From assembly GCA_910577955.1 (NCBI GenBank), contig CAJTNC010000001.1, positions 62,001-126,000 of the forward strand: 64,000 nt of DNA, given 5' to 3'. Below the pieces are notes generated by a model. The model was not told the DNA's origin. It ran no database searches and saw only the letters and a list, made by a program, of their open reading frames with translations. A program made the position numbers and the translations under genes. Source of the stretch: an uncultured Lachnospiraceae bacterium (GTDB lineage Bacteria; Bacillota; Clostridia; Lachnospirales; Lachnospiraceae). Position 1 is the stretch's first letter, and each line of letters opens with the position of its first letter. This document shows positions 55,832 through 63,843 of this stretch, in pieces.

Positions 55832-56875
55832 ATGGAAGAAAAGATTTTACAGAAAAAGAAAAACGGTATGGCAATGCTCGTATTATTTGCTATACTATAT
55901 GTTATGGGAATTCTGGCTATCATCGGCGGGATTGTCATAAATGTAAACGCCGACAGGGCGGGGGTGTCGGGTACGGTATTGGTCGTTGTCGGCATTCTTT
56001 ATGTTGCTCTCGGTTGGATTCCGTTTTGCGGGCTGCATGTGTTAAAACCGCAGGAGGCGGCTGTACTGACATTGTTCGGAAAATACATCGGCAGCTTGAA
56101 AGGGGACGGATTCTATTTTGTGAACCCGTTCTGTTCCATGGTTAATCCGGCGGCCGAAACAAAGTTAAACCAAAGCGGCGACGTGGAGTCAGGGGCAGCG
56201 AAATTATTTCAGATTGGGGGGGTGAATCAGACAAGTTTAAATATGAATATGGGAGGTGCAAATAAGAAAATCTCCTTAAAGATCATGACATTAAACAACA
56301 ACAGACAGAAAATCAACGACTGTCTGGGGAATCCGGTGGAGATCGGCATCGCGGTGATGTGGCGCGTGGTGGATACGGCGAAAGCGGTATTTAATGTGGA
56401 CAATTATAAAGAATATCTGTCACTGCAATGCGACAGCGCGCTGCGTAATGTTGTCAGGATCTATCCTTACGATGCCGCAGAAAATGTGGATACCACAGGG
56501 GACGGGCAGGCGGACGACGGCAGTCTGCGGGGATCCAGCGAAGTTGTGGCGGAGCGGATCAGGCAGGAGATTCAGGACAAGGTCGCTGAGGCAGGGTTGG
56601 AAATAATTGAAGCAAGGATCACTTATCTCGCCTACGCGCCGGAGATCGCGGCAGTGATGCTGCAGCGTCAGCAGGCGTCGGCGATCATCGATGCAAGGAA
56701 ACTGATCGTGGACGGCGCTGTGGGAATGGTGGAGATGGCATTGAAACGTCTGTCCGAAAATGAAGTAGTGGAATTGGACGATGAGAGAAGAGCAGCCATG
56801 GTATCTAACTTGTTGGTGGTACTCTGCGGAAATAAGGATGCCCAGCCTATCGTAAATTCCGGCAGTCTGTATTAA
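55832..56875 (+). CDS. SPFH/Band 7 domain membrane protein
   Basis: The 347-residue protein has two N-terminal membrane helices (about 15-38 and 45-65) followed by an SPFH domain (GLHVLKPQEAAVLTLFGKYIGSLKGDGFYFVNPF, then VEIGIAVMWRVVDTAKAVF) and a coiled C-terminal part with AAVMLQRQQASAIIDARK. SPFH proteins form large membrane rings or cages that organise proteases and microdomains. The start 55832 has AAGGAGG 9 bases upstream; an earlier ATG is in the promoter. It is the first gene of a three-gene operon with a ribbon-helix-helix protein and a CPBP protease. Confidence 0.92.
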   Translation: MEEKILQKKKNGMAMLVLFAILYVMGILAIIGGIVINVNADRAGVSGTVLVVVGILYVALGWIPFCGLHVLKPQEAAVLTLFGKYIGSLKGDGFYFVNPFCSMVNPAAETKLNQSGDVESGAAKLFQIGGVNQTSLNMNMGGANKKISLKIMTLNNNRQKINDCLGNPVEIGIAVMWRVVDTAKAVFNVDNYKEYLSLQCDSALRNVVRIYPYDAAENVDTTGDGQADDGSLRGSSEVVAERIRQEIQDKVAEAGLEIIEARITYLAYAPEIAAVMLQRQQASAIIDARKLIVDGAVGMVEMALKRLSENEVVELDDERRAAMVSNLLVVLCGNKDAQPIVNSGSLY

Positions 56876-56878
56876 CGG

Positions 56879-57082
56879 ATGGCGGATAACAGCAAAAAAC
56901 AGGTTCCGCTTCGTCTGTCGGCAAAATTGTATGATGCCATCGCAGCCTGGGCAGAGGATGATTTTCGATCTGTGAATGGTCAGATAGAATATTTGTTGAC
57001 GGAATGCGTCCGCCAGCGGAAGAAAAACGGCAGGCCGGTACCTCATGAACTGGATGTGCCGCCGGAGTTTGATATTTCATAA
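56879..57082 (+). CDS. Ribbon-helix-helix (Arc-type) DNA-binding protein
   Basis: The 67-residue product starts 3 bases after the SPFH stop. [34 protein letters not shown] is the strand-helix-helix of Arc/MetJ proteins, and a basic Pro-rich tail follows. It would dimerise and bind repeated operators. The double ATGATATCA site in the operon promoter is a candidate. No own Shine-Dalgarno is visible, so translation is coupled to the SPFH gene. An Arc-like gene at this place is a regular partner of SPFH genes in Firmicutes, as far as can be recalled. Confidence 0.85.
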   Translation: MADNSKKQVPLRLSAKLYDAIAAWAEDDFRSVNGQIEYLLTECVRQRKKNGRPVPHELDVPPEFDIS

Positions 57083-57105
57083 CAGGACGAAAGGAAACAT
57101 GTGAC

Positions 57106-58134
57106 ATGACAGAACAGAATAAGACAAAAAAACAGTTGATTATTTTTCTCCTTATAGCATATGGCCTGACCTATGTAATGGGGATCTTGACTTGGTACGG
57201 CAGTACCATTCCGGTGGAGATGAGCGTATTTCCAAGCGCGCAGATGTTTTATCCGGCAGCCGGCGTTATGTTGGCTTATCTGGTGACGCAGTGGAAAGAT
57301 GAGCTGCTGCCCAGATGGTTTTACATATGCTTTTTGTTATCGACGTTTGTGATGGTCGTCTGCTGTGTGCTCACTCTGGCGTCACCGGGGGAACCTTTAT
57401 CCTTAAACGGGATGACACTTTCCATATGGTCATTGATTTCGCAGTTTGTGATAATTGCCGCGAGTATCCTGTGCTGGATCATGCTGCTCGTTTCAGGAAA
57501 AGAGAGGCGGAAAAAATACGGGCTTGCATGGAATAATTGGAAAGGTTCTCTATTCTGTATTTTTGTTTTTATCGTGCTCTATTTTGGCAGGGCGGCGATC
57601 AGTTATGTGCTGGAAGGGGAGGCAGGGATGATATTGGATATCGTTAAAAATCCCACTGCCTGGTTCTATCTGCTTTACATACCGATCAATTTCGTATTTT
57701 CTTTTGTCGCTTTTTTTGGTGAGGAATACGGATGGAGATATTATTTGCAGCCGATACTTCAGAAGCGATTCGGTATGAGGCGAGGCGTCCTGCTTCTCGG
57801 CGTGGTATGGGGTCTATGGCATATTTTTCTCGACTTTTTCTTTTACACCACACCGGACAAAGGGCTGATTATGACGGTATCGCAGATCATCACTTGTATA
57901 GGGCTAGGGATCTTTTTTGCATGGGCTTACTTGAAGACGAACAATATCTGGGTGCCTGTGATCCTGCATTTTTTGAACAATAATCTGATTTTGGTAGTGG
58001 CCAATGATTATTCTGTAGAGATCCTGCAAAATCAGGCGGTGACTTGGGAAGCAATTCCGGCGGCAATTCTGCTTAACGGAGTTTTGTTCGGAGTATTTAT
58101 ACTCTCAAAAGAGTTTCGGAAGAAAGAAGAGTGA
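57106..58134 (+). CDS. CPBP-family intramembrane glutamic protease
   Basis: The 342-residue membrane protein has eight to nine helices. The CPBP (Abi/Rce1-like) motifs are EEYGWRYYLQP (motif 1, Glu-Glu and Arg), WGLWHIFLDF (His) and HFLNNNLILV (His and Asn). These catalytic residues are intact. Family members cleave substrates in or near the membrane, such as prenylated proteins or regulated membrane proteins. The start lies 23 bp after the ribbon-helix-helix gene with GGAAA at 8-9 bases. Coupling to an SPFH protein suggests an SPFH-held protease. Confidence 0.9.
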   Translation: MTEQNKTKKQLIIFLLIAYGLTYVMGILTWYGSTIPVEMSVFPSAQMFYPAAGVMLAYLVTQWKDELLPRWFYICFLLSTFVMVVCCVLTLASPGEPLSLNGMTLSIWSLISQFVIIAASILCWIMLLVSGKERRKKYGLAWNNWKGSLFCIFVFIVLYFGRAAISYVLEGEAGMILDIVKNPTAWFYLLYIPINFVFSFVAFFGEEYGWRYYLQPILQKRFGMRRGVLLLGVVWGLWHIFLDFFFYTTPDKGLIMTVSQIITCIGLGIFFAWAYLKTNNIWVPVILHFLNNNLILVVANDYSVEILQNQAVTWEAIPAAILLNGVLFGVFILSKEFRKKEE

Positions 58135-58160
58135 AAATTTGTATTTTGTAACCTGTTCTA

Positions 58161-58180
58161 CCGCCGTTTGACTGCGGCGG
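58161..58180 (+). terminator. GC-rich hairpin after the CPBP gene
   Basis: CCGCCG (58161-58166) and CGGCGG (58175-58180) pair around an 8-base loop, with partial extension by CTGT/ACAG. No T-run follows, so it may be only a weak or rho-dependent end of the operon. Confidence 0.3.
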
Positions 58181-58262
58181 GACAGCCATTCTACTGTCAT
58201 TCGATTGCTGAAAGGCCGGATTCACGTTAAAATAAATACAAGATTGCGTGGAGGTGTAGAGT

Positions 58263-59018
58263 ATGTATGAGATTGACAGGCAGAAATTCGGAGCGTTTGT
58301 AGCAGGGCTGCGGCGGGAGAAAGGCTACACTCAGAAAGAGCTTGCCGAGCGTCTGTATATTTCAGATAAAGCGGTCAGCAAATGGGAAACCGGAGCCAGC
58401 ATTCCGGATACAGCCCTGCTCGTGCCGCTCTCGGAGTTGTTAGGAGTATCTGTGACGGAATTACTGATGTGCGGGAAAATGGTGAAAGAAGAGGGGTTAG
58501 AAGCCGGTCAGGTGGAAACTATCGTAAAGACAGCAATCAGTTACAGAGATGATCAGGCAAAAAGAGCATACCAGATAAGGAGCAGATGGCCGGTCCGGTA
58601 TGCAATATCATTTTTGGCTGGATGCGGCGGCATGATTTTGAATTATGCAGGTGGGCGGACTTTTGAGGTGTTGCTTACGCTTGTGCTGTTGAGCGCTGTG
58701 TTCGGAGCATATTTTTGTTTTTTTGTCAAAGTGAAATTGCCGAGCTTTTATGACGAAAATCGTGTAAGCGTATTTTGTGATGGGGTGTTCCAGATGAGCA
58801 TGCCGGGGATGGAGTTTAACAATAAGAATTGGCCCCATGTTGTAAACGGCCTCAGACGATGGGCCTGTCTTTCCATGGTACTTTACCCGGTGCTGCATTA
58901 TATCTTAGGAAATCCGGAGTGGGGAATAATGAGGTACGCCGGGAGTTTTGTGTTACTGTTTGCTTTTCTTGGCAGCTTGTTTGGGACAATTTACGCTGCG
59001 GAAAAGAAGGCGAAATAG
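58263..59018 (+). CDS. XRE-type regulator fused to a membrane domain
   Basis: The 251-residue product has an N-terminal Cro/C1 helix-turn-helix (about 8-65: FVAGLRREKGYTQKELAERL, ISDKAVSKWETGASIPD) and then about four membrane helices from about 115-245. A loop with FCDGVFQMSMPGMEFNNKNW sits between pairs. Such DNA-binding proteins anchored in the membrane are common in Clostridia; the signal is unknown. A GGAGGTG precedes the start. A terminator follows, so the gene is probably transcribed alone. Confidence 0.88.
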   Translation: MYEIDRQKFGAFVAGLRREKGYTQKELAERLYISDKAVSKWETGASIPDTALLVPLSELLGVSVTELLMCGKMVKEEGLEAGQVETIVKTAISYRDDQAKRAYQIRSRWPVRYAISFLAGCGGMILNYAGGRTFEVLLTLVLLSAVFGAYFCFFVKVKLPSFYDENRVSVFCDGVFQMSMPGMEFNNKNWPHVVNGLRRWACLSMVLYPVLHYILGNPEWGIMRYAGSFVLLFAFLGSLFGTIYAAEKKAK

Positions 59019-59027
59019 AAGAGTGAA

Positions 59028-59066
59028 AAATCTCTGCGAAGCCGTCGGTTTCACGGAGATTTTTTA
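59028..59066 (+). terminator. Intrinsic terminator after the XRE membrane gene
   Basis: The outer stem AAAATCTC/GAGATTTT (59028-59035 with 59057-59064) and inner stem GAAGCC/GGTTTC form one long hairpin ending in TTTTTT. The arms overlap the last codons of the convergent gene at 59051, which on its strand is also left with an A/T-rich tail. Confidence 0.85.
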
Positions 59067-59485
59067 CATTTTTGTCTATAAATTTCTTTTAGATCATCGA
59101 TAGCCATTTCAACATCAAAAGTGTGGAAGCCGAGCCAGCATTCCTTCATAGTTTGGGCATCAGCTATTTTATATATTTCACTGCTATATTCTTCCGTGTA
59201 ATAATGCCAATAACGATAGGTATATCCTGTCCAATACATAACTTCCGCAGGATAAGCCTCGCCGGCCTGTTTGAGCCCGCTCACTTCATCATTCAATTCC
59301 TCAAGAATATATTCTTCACCAGCCCATTGAAGTCGATCATAAATATCATCAAGGGAAGCGGCGGTCTTGCTGTTCATAAAAGAGTCTATAAACGACGGAC
59401 AATCCAATCCTGTTTTTAACGCAAGTTCAAATAATCTTCCCTGTATATCGCAGAGTTGACGCTTTTCGAGAGTGAGTTTTTCCAT
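59051..59485 (-). CDS. Hypothetical helical protein coupled to the DUF3990 gene
   Basis: The 144-residue product (MEKLTLEKRQLCDIQGRLFE at the start) is all-helical with many aromatic residues in the middle (YWTGYTYRYWHYYTEEY). It has no membrane helix. No family was recognised with confidence, but small helical partners beside DUF3990 genes are common. It overlaps the stop of the upstream DUF3990 gene and has AGGTG 6 bases before the start. The pair is thus co-translated. A GTG at 59494 is in frame but too close to that site. A partner or antidote role is possible. Confidence 0.75.
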   Translation of the reverse strand: MEKLTLEKRQLCDIQGRLFELALKTGLDCPSFIDSFMNSKTAASLDDIYDRLQWAGEEYILEELNDEVSGLKQAGEAYPAEVMYWTGYTYRYWHYYTEEYSSEIYKIADAQTMKECWLGFHTFDVEMAIDDLKEIYRQKCKKSP

Positions 59486-59486
59486 T

Positions 59487-60167
59487 CTATTCACCTGCTT
59501 TCAATATTTCATCAAAGAATCGGCCGTCCCGACGATATTTCCGGCAAATTTCATCTGCCATTGCAATTCCTTTGGAACGGTTGGCTTCGCTTTTGTGCTT
59601 TAGTTTATCACGATCATTTGTGGTAAGTTCGCGTTCATCAAGGATTTCTATTTTTTTGCAGGCTTTTTCTGTCAAAGCGACATATTGCTTGCCAAGTTTC
59701 AATGCCGAAAGACTGTTGATAAGCGCCATATCGGTAATTTCTCCGTTGAAGAAACGATCCAGAACAACAAACATTCTGTCATTGGCGATATATCCGATAA
59801 TCATGTCACAGCCGTTGCTTAAATTTGCAAAATGATTATATATAGTGGAATGTTTTATAGATTCCATCTTGCCGCGATTATATGCAATCAACAACGCCCA
59901 GTCTAATCCTGCCTCTAAATTGAGAATATTGAGATCTGATAGGTTAATTCTTAATGTATATATTTTAGCATTAGGATAATTGCAAATTAAAGTAAGTGGC
60001 TGTGTCTTGTCAGTTCCCATGTAAAAGCCCCTTCCGAAATCACAGCGTTTTCGGCTTATTGGGGCAATGGTATCATGAATTCCCGATTTTGAACCGTGGT
60101 AAAGGGTTACAATTTCATTAGTTTTAATAATATGACTTCCATCAAATGTAGGTTCGGAGTTTTTCAT
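59487..60167 (-). CDS. DUF3990 domain protein, toxin-like
   Basis: The 226-residue product has LYHGSKSGIHDTIAPISRKR near 22-41, then DFGRGFYMGTDKTQPLTLIC, the DUF3990 signature. Together with later IYTLRINLSDLNILNLE and ADEICRKYRRDG it recalls ADP-ribosyltransferase-like folds, in which His, Gly and Phe-Tyr of the first strands bind NAD. No enzyme activity is proven. The start 60167 has GGGAGG 5 bases upstream; an earlier in-frame ATG lacks it. It is divergent from an XRE gene and coupled to the small gene after it. A toxin-antitoxin or defence role is a reasonable hypothesis. Confidence 0.8.
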   Translation of the reverse strand: MKNSEPTFDGSHIIKTNEIVTLYHGSKSGIHDTIAPISRKRCDFGRGFYMGTDKTQPLTLICNYPNAKIYTLRINLSDLNILNLEAGLDWALLIAYNRGKMESIKHSTIYNHFANLSNGCDMIIGYIANDRMFVVLDRFFNGEITDMALINSLSALKLGKQYVALTEKACKKIEILDERELTTNDRDKLKHKSEANRSKGIAMADEICRKYRRDGRFFDEILKAGE

Positions 60168-60207
60168 GACGGCCTCCCAAATTACAGTATAACATTGAAA
60201 CATTTAA

Positions 60208-60216
60208 ATTATAACA
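60208..60216 (-). promoter_or_regulatory. Extended -10 promoter of the DUF3990 pair
   Basis: On the minus strand TGTTATAAT (60208-60216) is an extended -10 with a poor -35. It lies about 41 bp before the start codon. Confidence 0.45.
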
Positions 60217-60243
60217 CGCAGAATAAAGAAAAACAAGCAAAAC

Positions 60244-60295
60244 TCGCATATAGTTGCGAATGTATCTTGAAAAAAGAGATGAAATTTGGTATTGT
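60244..60295 (+). promoter_or_regulatory. XRE gene promoter and nearby palindrome
   Basis: TTGAAA (60267-60272), 17 bp, TATTGT (60290-60295), 43 bp before the XRE start. Upstream, TCGCA-N6-TGCGA (60244-60259) lies between this promoter and the divergent one, as an operator for both would. Confidence 0.45.
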
Positions 60296-60337
60296 AGTAT
60301 ATATTAAGGGTGGATGAATAATACAGGAGATACAAAT

Positions 60338-60559
60338 ATGGCTATTTCATATAACCGGATGTGGAAGTTGCTTGTTGATAAGAAGATGAGTAAAGCGGAT
60401 TTACGGAAAGCGGCAGATATTGCACCAAATACAATGACAAAACTTCGTCGGGATGAGCCGGTGAACCTTGCGATTCTTGGGAGGATTTGTGATGTACTGA
60501 GGTGTGATTACGGCGACCTTATGCAATATGTGCCGGAGGAGAAGGCTAATGACGAATAA
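60338..60559 (+). CDS. Small XRE/Cro-type helix-turn-helix regulator
   Basis: The 73-residue product reads MAISYNRMWKLLVDKKMSK, then ADLRKAADIAPNTMTKLRRD and VNLAILGRICDVLRCDYGDL: a lone Cro/C1 HTH domain of a widespread small-regulator type. GGAGATACAAAT precedes the start; an ATG 24 bases earlier lacks a site. It is divergent from the DUF3990 pair with 170 bp between the start codons, fitting the role of shared regulator. It ends 26 bp before the AmmeMemoRadiSam gene. Confidence 0.88.
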   Translation: MAISYNRMWKLLVDKKMSKADLRKAADIAPNTMTKLRRDEPVNLAILGRICDVLRCDYGDLMQYVPEEKANDE

Positions 60560-60585
60560 ACGTTACGCAATAGGGAGGTCATAGT

Positions 60586-61974
60586 ATGAACGGTATTTTG
60601 GCAGCAGTCATGGCGCCCCATCCTCCGATTATCGTGCCGGAGGTAGGAAAAGGGGAAGAGAAAAAAATACAGAAAACGATTGATGCGTACAGGGAGGCGG
60701 CGGAATTTATCACAGCGTATAAGCCGGAGACCATTGTGATTTTGTCGCCTCATCAGACCATGTATGCGGATTATTTTCACATTTCGCCGGGGAGGAGCGC
60801 GAAAGGGGATCTGGGAACGTTTCGGGCGAATAATGTAAAGTTTGAGGTTTCCTACGATACGGAATTTGTGGAGGAGTTGTGTCTATTAGCAGACCGGAGG
60901 AATCTGCCTGCGGGGACACTGGGAGAGCGGGAGAAAAAGCTGGATCACGGGACTATGGTGCCGCTTTATTTTGTGGAGCAGTTTTATCAGGATTTCAAAA
61001 TCGTGAGGATCGGCTTGTCCGGTCTGCCTCTCACAAGACACTATGAACTGGGAGAGTGTATCAAGGAGACAGCCGGACGTCTGCGGAGGAAAACAGTGAT
61101 CATTGCCAGCGGGGATCTGTCCCACAGGTTAAAAGAAGACGGACCGTATGGTTTTCAGGAAGAGGGGCCGGTGTATGACGAACGTATTATGGAAGTCATG
61201 GGTACGGGAAGTTTTTCCGAGCTGTTTGATTTCTCGGAAAAATTTTGTGAAAAGGCCGGTGAATGCGGTCACCGTTCTTTTGTGATCATGGCCGGGGCTT
61301 TCGATCAGAGGGAAGTGACGGCAAGGCGGCTCTCTTATGAGGGGCCTTTCGGTGTGGGCTACGGCGTCTGCACCTTTGAAGCAGGCAGAGAGAACGATGA
61401 GCGGAACTTCAGGGGACAGTATGAAGAAAAAGAGAGAAAACGCCTTGAGGAGCTGCGGGAGAAGGAAGATGTCTATGTGCAGCTTGCCAGAAAGACGATA
61501 GAAAAGTATATCATATCCGGTAGAAAGCCGGAGGTCGCGGAGGATCTCCCTGCGGAATTGCGGGAACGCAGGGCCGGAGCTTTTGTTTCCATCAAGAAAG
61601 ATGGGCAGCTGCGGGGATGTATCGGAACGATTCAGCCTGTGCAGCCTAATCTGGCCGGAGAGATCATTGAAAATGCTGTTAGCGCCTCTGTGCGGGATCC
61701 GCGGTTTTCGCCCATAGAGCCGGAGGAACTGGAATTTCTGGTGATCAGCGTAGATGTGCTGGGAGAGACGGAAAAGATCTCTTCACCGGAAGAACTGGAT
61801 ACGAAGAAGTACGGCGTGATCGTGACAAAAGGGCGAAAGAGGGGACTGCTCTTGCCGAATTTGGAAGGCATCGATACGGTGGAGGAGCAGATCGCGATAG
61901 CGAAACAGAAAGCGGGAATCAAAGAGAACGAGGAAGTAGAGTTGGAGCGGTTTGAGGTAGTGAGGCACTATTAA
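60586..61974 (+). CDS. AmmeMemoRadiSam system fused MEMO-AMMECR1 protein
   Basis: The 462-residue product is a fusion. Residues about 1-270 are a MEMO/LigB-like extradiol dioxygenase fold (VMAPHPPIIVPEVGKGEE, VILSPHQTMYADYF, LDHGTMVPLYFVEQF, IIASGDLSHRLKEDGPYG, with several His). Residues about 300-460 are an AMMECR1 domain (FVSIKKDGQLRGCIGTIQP, ASVRDPRFSPIEPEEL, GLLLPNLEGIDTVEEQ). The role is unknown in bacteria. GGGAGG lies 8 bases before the start. It lies directly upstream of its radical SAM partner, the usual three-part system with two parts fused. Confidence 0.92.
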   Translation: MNGILAAVMAPHPPIIVPEVGKGEEKKIQKTIDAYREAAEFITAYKPETIVILSPHQTMYADYFHISPGRSAKGDLGTFRANNVKFEVSYDTEFVEELCLLADRRNLPAGTLGEREKKLDHGTMVPLYFVEQFYQDFKIVRIGLSGLPLTRHYELGECIKETAGRLRRKTVIIASGDLSHRLKEDGPYGFQEEGPVYDERIMEVMGTGSFSELFDFSEKFCEKAGECGHRSFVIMAGAFDQREVTARRLSYEGPFGVGYGVCTFEAGRENDERNFRGQYEEKERKRLEELREKEDVYVQLARKTIEKYIISGRKPEVAEDLPAELRERRAGAFVSIKKDGQLRGCIGTIQPVQPNLAGEIIENAVSASVRDPRFSPIEPEELEFLVISVDVLGETEKISSPEELDTKKYGVIVTKGRKRGLLLPNLEGIDTVEEQIAIAKQKAGIKENEEVELERFEVVRHY

Positions 61975-62029
61975 ACGTTCGGAATGTTATATGATGTTAT
62001 TAGTACAGACAGGATAATCGGGAGGGAAC

Positions 62030-62857
62030 ATGGAAAGAGTTTGTCAGACATGTCTGCATCATTGTAAATTGAGGCCCGGTCAGTGGGGACTTTGCAGGGC
62101 AAGAAAAAATGACGGAGGAGAAATAGTCTGCGGAAATTACGGGCGGGTTTCCTCCCTTGCCCTTGATCCCATCGAAAAAAAGCCGCTTAATCGGTTTTAT
62201 CCGGGCAGCAAAATACTGTCGGTGGGGAGTTTTGGATGTAATCTGAGATGTCCGTTCTGCCAAAATCATGAGATATCCATGGTAGGGCCGGATCTGTCGG
62301 AAGATAATTATCTCTCACCGGATACCCTTACGTCAATCGCTGCAGATTGTAAGGATAAAGGGAATATCGGTGTGGCTTTCACCTACAACGAGCCGCTTGT
62401 AGGTTGGGAGTATGTGTTTGATACGGCGAAACTGGTAAAAGATGCAGGCATGAAAAATGTGCTTGTAACAAACGGTACGGCATCGCCGGAGGTCCTTAAA
62501 AAACTACTGCTTTATATCGACGCTATGAATATCGATTTAAAAGGATTCCGGAAGGAGTATTATCAAAAACTCGGGGGAAGCCTGACAGCTGTAAAAGAAT
62601 TTATTGTACAGGCGGCGTCAGACTGCCATGTGGAATTGACCACGCTCATCGTACCGGAAGAAAATGACGGCATTTCGGAAATGGAGGAGGCGGCGGCTTG
62701 GATCGCTTCCGTAAACAGGGAAATTCCGCTCCATGTGAGCCGGTTTTTTCCGCGCTATCAGATGGGAAAGGCCGAAGCTACGTCAGTGAAGAGCGTGTAT
62801 GATTTGGCGGAAACAGCGGGGAAATATCTGAAGTATGTGTATACGGGGAATTGCTGA
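62030..62857 (+). CDS. AmmeMemoRadiSam system radical SAM enzyme
   Basis: The 275-residue product has an N-terminal Cys cluster (CQTCLHHCKLRPGQWGLCRA) and the radical SAM motif CNLRCPFC (CxxxCxxC) near residue 67, then AFTYNEPLVGWEY, the family-specific NEP tract, and VSRFFPRYQM. This is the pyruvate-formate-lyase-activase-related enzyme of the AmmeMemoRadiSam system. It likely acts with the preceding protein, 55 bp upstream, on an unknown substrate. GGGAGGG precedes the start. A gap of 178 bp separates it from parA. Confidence 0.93.
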   Translation: MERVCQTCLHHCKLRPGQWGLCRARKNDGGEIVCGNYGRVSSLALDPIEKKPLNRFYPGSKILSVGSFGCNLRCPFCQNHEISMVGPDLSEDNYLSPDTLTSIAADCKDKGNIGVAFTYNEPLVGWEYVFDTAKLVKDAGMKNVLVTNGTASPEVLKKLLLYIDAMNIDLKGFRKEYYQKLGGSLTAVKEFIVQAASDCHVELTTLIVPEENDGISEMEEAAAWIASVNREIPLHVSRFFPRYQMGKAEATSVKSVYDLAETAGKYLKYVYTGNC

Positions 62858-63035
62858 GGCGGTTTCTTTGTGAAAACTACATAGAAAAATAGCAAAAATT
62901 GCGCAAAAATAGAATTATTTGTTATGGAATATGGCAAAAAAGAATGTTATACTGTAAAATAGACGTTTTAGAAAGAAAAAAGCTTTGTATGGACAAAAGA
63001 GAAATTGCCGCGCAGGCGGCGGAATGTGAGGAAGA

Positions 63036-63794
63036 ATGGCAAAAGTAATAGCAGTGGCAAACCAAAAGGGCGGCGTGGGGAAGACGACAACTTCCATCAA
63101 TCTGACGGCGGCTCTTGCTGAAAAAGGAAAAAGGGTTTTACTGATAGATGCCGATCCCCAGGGAAACGCGACCAGCGGGTACGGAGTGAATAAAAATGAG
63201 TTGGAGAATACGATCTACGAATTGATGCTGGGAGAATGTGCGATCGGGGAATGCCTTTTGGAAGAGGTGATCCCGAATGTTTCCTTGATCCCGGCAAACG
63301 TAAACCTCGCAGCAGTGGAGATCGAACTGATCGATGCGGATAAGAAAGAGTTTATTTTAAAAAATGAGATCGATTATATTAAAGATCAGTATGATTATAT
63401 TATGATAGACTGTCCGCCCTCGTTAAGTATTCTCACCGTGAATGCGATGGTCACGGCGGATACGGTGCTGGTGCCGATCCAGTGTGAGTATTATGCGTTG
63501 GAGGGATTGAGTCAGCTCATCTACACGGTAAATCTTGTCAGGGAAAGGCTGAACCCTGTGTTAGACATTGAGGGGGTTGTATTTACAATGTATGACTCCA
63601 GAACAAACCTCTCCATGCAGGTGGTGGAAAATGTGAAAAATAACCTGACGCAGCATATTTTTGAGACGGCGATCCCGAGAAATATCAGACTGGCGGAAGC
63701 GCCCAGCCACGGCATCCCCATCAATCAGTATGACGGAAAATCCGCGGGAGCGGAGGCCTACGCAAAACTGGCGCAGGAGATCATCGAAAAGTGA
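63036..63794 (+). CDS. parA: Chromosome partitioning ATPase ParA/Soj
   Basis: The 252-residue ATPase has the deviant Walker A KGGVGKTTTSINL (Lys near residues 11 and 16), DADPQGNATSGYG and DCPPSLSILTVNA. It lacks the long N-terminal HTH of plasmid ParA. With ParB it segregates origins and regulates DnaA. GTGAGGAAGA precedes the start. parB follows after 49 bp. Confidence 0.96.
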   Translation: MAKVIAVANQKGGVGKTTTSINLTAALAEKGKRVLLIDADPQGNATSGYGVNKNELENTIYELMLGECAIGECLLEEVIPNVSLIPANVNLAAVEIELIDADKKEFILKNEIDYIKDQYDYIMIDCPPSLSILTVNAMVTADTVLVPIQCEYYALEGLSQLIYTVNLVRERLNPVLDIEGVVFTMYDSRTNLSMQVVENVKNNLTQHIFETAIPRNIRLAEAPSHGIPINQYDGKSAGAEAYAKLAQEIIEK

Positions 63795-63843
63795 CGTGAG
63801 GGGATACAACGATAAAATATAACGGGAATAGAATGGGGGAAGT

